From Quercus robur (lineage: Eukaryota > Streptophyta > Magnoliopsida > Fagales > Fagaceae), in assembly GCF_932294415.1 (NCBI RefSeq), contig NC_065535.1:14775282-14839281 (forward strand): DNA of 64,000 bases, written 5' to 3'. This document shows, piece after piece, positions 57,901 to 64,000 of this stretch (its first letter is position 1; each line of letters begins with the position of its first letter). The notes beneath the pieces are model-generated. The model was not told where the DNA came from. It did not search any database and saw only the letters and a list, made by a program, of their open reading frames with translations. The translations under genes and the position numbers were made by a program.

Positions 57901-60900
57901 TAAAAGTACTCTCTTCAGTCTCCCTACATATTTTATGTCTCTTACTCTCTTTTCCCACAACCTATCGGTGTTGCAAATAGAATGGGTAAAATTCAGTGGG
58001 ATTTCAGTTGGGGATGATTTGGGGGATGAATTTAAGTTCAATTTGATTAATTGGGATTATGTTTGTTTTCCCATTCAATTGGGTGGTTTGGGGTGGAGAT
58101 GGATTTAGTGTGGAGTGGTTAAAATCAAGTACGGAACATCTGAAGAGGTTGATGTACAGAGTTTGAGAGCTTTGTAAAATATGAGGTGCAACAGGTAATA
58201 AGATTCGTTGTTCGCATGACTATTGGTGGGGAGACGAGGGTCTCAAGATCTTGTTTGATATTTCAATTGTTGCAATAAATGGGGAGGGGAGATTCAAACC
58301 TAAGTTGTCCTCATAAAGGAGACCAAGAAATATCATTGAGTTACAAAGCTCTTGGTGACTACTAAGAATTAATAGCCAGAACTTTTTCAGTTTGCAAGGA
58401 ATAAATAAGCAAAGTTGGCTGGTTATTTGGATGTGTCAAATGGGTGCTTCACTAAAATCCTTCTTTTTTGTTTTTTGTTACATGATTGAGAACTAGAATT
58501 CATGGACTTGTTTCTCAAGGATTTGTATACTGCCAAAATACGCCATTCTCAAGAGGATAGGATGATCTGGACTCTTTCCAAAGCTTAAGGATTGAAAGCT
58601 AGTACTTAGTACAAAACATTGAGGAGTGGGGGGACTGACATTTCCCTTGGAGGGCCATGTAGTGTTTTAAAACTCCTCGTGTTGGTTTTTTTATTTGGTA
58701 TCCATAGTATCCCTAGTATACTATGGATACTATGGGAACACTATTCAACTTTCTTATTTTTTAATCTTTTAACCTTTTTTCATCAATGAATTTCTTCTCT
58801 TACAGATTAAAAAAAAAGTTGTTTTGGGGGGAAATTTTTGGGTTATGGTGTTTTTGAGTTTGTGTGTGGTATGTCTGGTTCATGAGAAAATGCGGGAAAA
58901 TGATCTTATTTGAATCTATGATTTGGGTGGTACGTTGTTTTGTTTTGTTCTGTTTTTTCCCTACTTTTTCTTATTTGAAGTGAATATGTTCTGAGATTTG
59001 ATCTTCTTTGAAGTGAATGGGTTCTGAGATTTGGGGGTGGTATTTTGGTTTGGAGTGGAAAGGTGGCAGTGTTGCTTGTTGGCTTTGATGGTCAGTCTTG
59101 GTCTGGTGAATTTCAAAAAGAGAGTAGAGAGAGTCTACTAATGATGTCATTTTGTGGGGGTTCTGAAGCATCAATTTGCTTTGGTAAAACACAAACGTTT
59201 TGATACATGTGTCTAGTAAATGGTGTGAAATAGATGGAGACCTAATACTGAAATTGAACAAAAAGAATGAATATAATTGATAAAATTAGAAACCCAGGAC
59301 CTAATTTGAAGCAGGGGTATAATTTGTATTTTCCCTTCAAAATTTTAAGCTGGTTTGATTTTTTCATGAGTGCTTTTTTTAGCATTATTATTCCCCTCTC
59401 TTGAGTTGTACATTTTCACTGAAATATGAGTTTTGTTTTATTAATATCACTTGACTTTTCAGGTTGCTGAAAACCTTGCGCAGCTAATGTACAGTGTCAT
59501 GATGACTGGATACATGTTTAAGAATGCACAATACCGATTGGAACTACAACAAAGCTTGGAGCAGGTTGCCCTTCCTGATGCACAAGATAAAAAGGCAATT
59601 TCCTTTCCACCTCCCTCCTCCCCCCCTCCCCCTCTCTGGGCACCCGCTCTTTGTCTTTAAGAAACAAATTTTGTAGCATTGCCACTCTTGAAGAGGAACA
59701 AGAACAAGAACATCAAAATTGTTAGATAATTTAATCGCAAGTTCATGAGACTCATTTACAAGGACTCTTGCAACCACTCAAAGGGGAGAGGATGTTTGTG
59801 CTTGAACCTTGAACCATGTGCCTCATTTTGTAGCTGTCCATTATGACAGGATGCTGTATGCCAGTACCTCAGTGATAAATGGGAAGGAAAAAAAAAAACA
59901 ATATAATTCATCTGGGGCTTATATATGATGTGCATGGTGATGATAGGACTTCCTCGTGATTAGTTATAACCATTCAAAGTTGCTAATAGACTTTATCGTC
60001 AGGTCAGCTATGAAAAATCCATTGGGTTAAGTTGATGCTGTTCTGTAGTGAGGAGACTACTTTTTCTAAACCAATAACAATGCAAGGAATTCATCTCTGT
60101 TTCTTTCACCAGGTTTTAGGTGGAAGGTATTTTTTTAAATAATTTTAGGTGCAAAAACCTGGTATGCAGGTGTATAAATTGGTTTTCTGAGGGAGTATAG
60201 CCTTTTCTTTTCTTCTTAAAAAATGCTCTAGGTGTCTTTTGAATAAGTACTATAGTTATTTAACTTCTGCTCTAATTGGTACACTATTTGACCTGATACT
60301 GTGACTGTTACAGGATGCGCCAGATTATGCACCCGGTACACAGAAGAATGTGTCAGGTGAAGTTATTAGGTGGAATAATGTCTCAGGTCCTGAGAAAATT
60401 GATGCTAAAAAGTACATAGAGTTACTTGAAGCTGAGGTTGAGGAACTAAATCGTCAAGTTGGTAGAAAATCATTAAATGGGCAAAATGAATTGTTGGAAT
60501 ATCTCAAGTCTCTTGAGCCCCAGAATCTGAAGGTAATGAAACCTTACGTCCTCTTGTATGTAATATCGTTGTTATAATGTGTCCCTGATTCTCCAACAAT
60601 TTATTGCTTCAACATTTTGCAGGATTTGACAAGTAGTGCTGGAGAGGATGTTGTGCTTGCAATGAACACATTCATAAAGCGCCTTCTGGCTGTTTCGGAT
60701 CCTAGCCAAATGAAGGTTTGCTACGATCTTTTCAACAAGGTTTAAATTCCAGTTTATCCTCTTGTAACGAAGGAATTCACAGAAATTCTCCAAGATACTG
60801 GTGTTGCAATATGGTAAATTGGTGAAGTTGATTGAAATATTTTAAATTAAGCTGGGGTCTCAGAACTGTAAAAATCTTGCTTGACAGGGTTCCTTCTTTT

Positions 60901-61558
60901 TACTTATTCTAACACTATTTGGAGTATGATATTGTTTAGTATCAAAAAGGGGATAGTATGATAATTACTTGAGCAGAAAATGTTTTGAAAACGCAACTGT
61001 TGACATCCATGAAAATTTCCAAATCATGGCTAATATTTTCTTAGAAATTAGGCAGTATTAAGCTCTATGACTCTACCCTTAGTTGACTTAACATTTCAGT
61101 GCTTTATGGTCTAAGCAACAGTGGAACCAAATTGCCAATGTTATATTAATTCGAGATGAACTGGATTTATCTCCGTCATAAACTTAAGCTATTATATCCA
61201 TGAATTTTTCTGGTCAAATCTTCAGTGAACATGCTAGAAATTTTTTTGTTCATTTTAACAAATAACTTGCATCTAATTTCTGATGCTTATGGATGATGTT
61301 CATATTTTGTTTTATACTGATTGTTGCCAGGTCTCTTTGATATATTATCATTTGAGATATTCACTAACCTATTGAAATTTGTATCTATCATAACAGACAA
61401 GTGCAACAGAGACTAGTGCACCAGAACTTGCCAAGCTTCTTTATTGGCTGATGGTGGTCGGCTACAGCATTCGTAACATCGAAGTCCGTTTTGATATGGA
61501 ACGAGTGCTTGGGACTACCCCAAAGCTCGCAGAATTGCCTCCAGGAGAAAATGTTTAA
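54667..61558 (+). CDS. Chloroplast DUF760 protein, UV-B-induced At3g17800-like
   Basis: Seven exons: 54667-54906, 55769-55858, 55978-56058, 59463-59594, 60314-60532, 60623-60715 and 61397-61558; the product is 338 aa. The Ser-rich N-terminus (MYSLTVKPFLVPQPQFASSS) looks like a plastid transit peptide. Two DUF760 repeats follow: residues about 84-165 (EILLEYVKNVQPEF ... NLAQLMYSVMMTGYMFKNAQ) and about 238-325 (LLEYLKSLEPQNL ... LAKLLYWLMVVGYSIRNIEV). Between them sits a charged, probably coiled-coil segment (KKYIELLEAEVEELNRQVG). The Arabidopsis relative is annotated as UV-B-induced and chloroplastic; its biochemical role is unknown. Exon 4 most likely ends at a GC donor (AAG/GCAATT). A canonical GT at 59565 would also stay in frame but drop ten residues. 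Intron 3 (3.4 kb) holds a MULE and a LINE. Confidence 0.88.
54907..54944. repeat. (CT)n microsatellite at start of intron 1
   Basis: The exon 1 donor GT (54907-54908) opens directly into a CT run. The run also lets the coding frame appear to continue, but homology resumes only at exon 2. Confidence 0.85.
56137..59337. mobile_element. MULE with ~200-bp terminal inverted repeats in intron 3
   Basis: 56137-56345 matches the reverse complement of 59140-59337 over about 200 bp. Shared blocks are GGGTTTCTAATTTT.TCAATT, TTACCAAAGCAAATTGA and CCCCCACAAAA. Long inverted repeats of this kind mark Mutator-like elements. The flanks TGAAATTTT and CAAAATTTT may be a worn 9-bp duplication. No transposase is recognisable; the interior carries a G run (56668-56691), GC-rich filler sequence and a LINE. 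Confidence 0.7.
56930..58818 (+). pseudogene. Broken LINE reverse transcriptase inside the MULE
   Basis: The order of L1 RT blocks is clear: MTFFQVCWNMVKEDILNFFK (56960), a KCFVNLTKKKP-like region (57290), FADDTLIMCDS with the RT catalytic Asp pair (57583), DVLERMEKRLESWKKRYLSK (57820), CGRLTLIKSTLFSLPTYFMS (57880) and a zinc-binding region ending FPWRAMWCFKTPR-like (58640). Many stops and frame changes are present. After a deletion it ends with ATCAATGAATTTCTTC and an A run near 58818. Confidence 0.8.
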
Positions 61559-61985
61559 ATTACTGTGGATGGAATTGCAAAGAACAGAAGTTAAGGTGCT
61601 GTTGGAGCAAAGTGTTCTTCATTTTAAACTGAAGGATCAATCCATGGATGATTTACTGCTGGTTGAGAAGGAAAAATTTTAACTTGCCACGGAGTAGGCT
61701 TTCCCAAATCTTAATAGTCAAAATGATTGATAATGTTAATTCAAAAGCCAAGATATATTTGTAGGCACATCTAGCGAAATCCCCGTATGTACTTTGTCTC
61801 AAACATGCATCTTTTCAATTATTTTATAACTATCAAGAGAGTCTGGAGTTCTTGGATTATTTTATGACATGCATCCATCCTGTTTCTATAATCTCCCGTC
61901 AAGATTTTGGGGCTTAAAATTTTTAGACATGCATCCTTTTGCACCTTAATGTCACTCATATCTCTTCACTTTGCCTAAATGTTCC
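61559..61985 (+). terminator. 3' untranslated region of the DUF760 gene
   Basis: Non-coding sequence from the stop codon to the solo LTR. No canonical AATAAA is obvious, so the end of the transcript is uncertain. Confidence 0.3.
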
Positions 61986-62774
61986 TGTGGGGCCCAATAA
62001 TTTATGGGCCAGGCCCACTTGCTCATGGGGAGTCCAAAGGCCCAAGCCGAAAAAGGTTATGGTCTGAGCCTAAAAATATAAGGCAAAAAATGACCCGGAG
62101 ATGCAGCCGAGGACAGTTTAGTCCTCGGCAGACCCAAAGCTCCATTGAGAAGAGGGGTAAAAAAGAGGTATAGGAACAAATTTGTAAGGAGATCTAAAAT
62201 ATCTTGGGAAAGTTACCCTTACTACCCTTCCCAGATAAGACTTTGCACCTAACAGAGCCGTATTCTTCAGCTTTATCAACCATCCCTAACAATTCTGGGA
62301 TTAGACTGACGGGACAAATATCAGTCTTGTAAAGGTTGGCCCTACACGTGGACGAAGGACAGCGAACGCAGGCTAATATAAAAGAAAAAGTAAGTAAATC
62401 TGGATGAGGGAGGGGGCCCAAAAAAAGGAGATCCTCCCATCCCACCTCCAGGAGAAAGACTCCATGGGTGAAAACATCTTAACAACACATGCACATCACA
62501 GAAAAAACCCACCGTTGGGTAACCGGGGTAAGACCTTAATGATCCTCGGACCAAGTCCGAGGAGTCCGACCCCACAGGATACGACGCTATAGGGTTTAAA
62601 TGTTCAAACCCAACTCCTTTTTCTATATGAATTCCTCTAAAATCAAGACCGGAACATCGCCCCGCGACCAAAGGCAAGCCTTTCAAACCCACTCTCTACA
62701 AATCATATTGTGAGGGATCTTTCATGTGCGAGCCCAACATCATTATTTGGCCGTTAAATAGTCGTGTCCCTACA
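61986..62774 (+). repeat. Solo LTR, plus orientation, TSD GTTCC
   Basis: The ends are TGTGGGGCCCAATAATTTATG and GTGTCCCTACA, with GTTCC duplicated at 61981-61985 and 62775-62779. It is closely similar to 2387-3029 but about 146 bp longer. The extra block near the 3' end (about 62525-62670) includes the inverted pair CCTCGGACCAAGTCCGAGG. It lies about 430 bp beyond the DUF760 stop codon. Confidence 0.92.
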
Positions 62775-62779
62775 GTTCC

Positions 62780-64000
62780 GAATTGGGCCAAAATAGACCA
62801 AAATGAACAGAAATAGACCAAAATGCTACGTTGATGTGGTTTAATAGAAGCATAGCAATAATAAATACTATGTTTCAACTTTTAGATATTATATAAATAC
62901 TAGTCGTGGATCCATGTGATGCATGGAAATAAATAATTATTTTGTATTGGAATATGATTAGGGGTGTTCACCAAACCATAAAAACTACTTGCAAAATGAT
63001 ATAACTGTACCACACCGCAATTAATAGTGCACCACATTGTATGGTGCAGTGCATTTTTTGGTTTTATAATAAGAAAAATGTACAAACCGCCCGTATTGCA
63101 CCCTCTCTATATATTAATATATTTATTTTTTTAATATTAAATGTATTATTAGTAGTTTAATAACCTTAGTTTTTAACCAAAAATAATAATAATAATAAAA
63201 TAACCCAAGCAAGTGTTGATTAGGAAAGCCAACCCCAAAATAAAGAAAAACTAGTTCAATAGTTAAAAACTTGGCCCAAAACAAAGGGAAAGATCAATTT
63301 TGGGTTGGGCAAGAAAAACCCAAAATTTGAAAAATACCGGCTTCAAACCATATTTTATACATCGCACTGTACATGTGATCACAAAAATGAGGTGCGGTGC
63401 GGTTATAGTTTTGGCTAAACTCTAAACCGCACTGCACCGCACATGTGACCGCAAAAATGAGGTTCGGTGCGGTTATGATTTTGGCTAAATTGTACTGCAA
63501 AGTGTGGTGCTAAAAATGGCCCAAAACCGCACCACACCGCAAACACCCCTAAATATAATGTATAATTTTTTTTTTTTTTAATTTTTTGAAGATAATTTTT
63601 TTTCTCTAAAAATTAAACAATTTTTATTCGGTCAAATTAAGTCTACTTTGGTCCAATTTGGTCCACTCAGTCCATGCGGCCAATTTCGGTCCCTCTTCAT
63701 TGCATTTTAGACTAATTGAACATTAAATTGATTCTTTTTGTAGGTTTTCTTTTTCAATTTTAGCTCAAAAATTCAATTTTTTCTTAATTTTTGGATTGAA
63801 ATGTATGAAATTTTATAGTATTTGGGCTAAACTCTTTAGTTTTGAGTTAAAAAATACAAAAAAAAAAAAAAAAAACCTAAAATAGATATTAGATATATGA
63901 GACCTAAAAATGAAATAAAAATGATAAATATTCAAAAGTCTTATTCAGTTCACATTGGTTCTATTTGGTTCATTCTGTTCTCTTTGGTCCAATTTGGTCC
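62780..64000. repeat. TTTGGTCC-rich repeat split by the hAT-like element, runs off the window
   Basis: 62784-62825 contains GGGCCAAAATAGACCAAAATG-type words. 63640-64000 contains many copies of TTTGGTCCAATTTGGTCC in the opposite sense. The two sides could be inverted ends of one element whose right boundary lies beyond 64000. The segment at 62897-62930 (ACTAGTCGTGGATCCATG) resembles an end of a widespread plant repeat that I cannot classify. Confidence 0.4.
62959..63551. mobile_element. hAT-like non-autonomous element
   Basis: The ends TAGGGGTGTTCACC and GCAAACACCCCTA are inverted. The subterminal part is full of repeated ACCGCACC/GGTGCGGT words, as in a common plant hAT group. There is no transposase, and the target duplication is not clear. 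Confidence 0.6.

Overview
The window is nuclear DNA of a dicot plant, most likely a woody one: long introns, low GC, many TC and TA microsatellites and dense layered transposons. The species cannot be read from the sequence; a Fagales-type tree genome is a guess only. Four protein-coding genes can be spliced through completely, every junction keeping the reading frame. They are a WD40 protein of the EIPR1/TSSC1 family (+, 6993-17650), the starch protein EARLY STARVATION 1 (+, 30526-38324), a Golgi O-fucosyltransferase (-, 40052-45619) and a chloroplast DUF760 protein of the UV-B-induced At3g17800 type (+, 54667-61558). ESV1 and the fucosyltransferase converge. The four share no pathway; this is ordinary gene order in a repeat-rich chromosome.

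Most of the rest is transposon. Region 1-6.4 kb holds two related LTR elements in opposite orientation. The second is a deletion derivative that has lost its primer binding site, gag and pol, but keeps a spliced ORF lying antisense to the LTRs, as known for Tat-lineage Ty3/gypsy elements. Region 7-17.7 kb is the WD40 gene; its introns carry a LINE split by a 1.8-kb LTR element (TSD CTTCC) and a second LINE with a 5' inversion and a 16-bp TSD. Region 18.4-30 kb is a stack of nested DNA transposons (MULE, PIF/Harbinger-like, Stowaway, hAT) plus a solo LTR. It ends about 550 bp before the ESV1 start codon.

Region 46-54.2 kb holds a complete non-autonomous LTR element (47648-51504, TSD GTAAT) with an 80-bp tandem array, a small hAT-type MITE and a probable solo LTR. 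The DUF760 gene follows, its third intron holding a MULE that contains a broken LINE. The last 2 kb hold a solo LTR (TSD GTTCC), a hAT-like element and the start of another repeat that runs off the window.

No new enzymatic system was found. The observations most worth following are the antisense retroelement ORF, the satellite-like array inside an LTR element, the twin-primed LINE, the many-layered insertion stack and a probable GC-AG intron.
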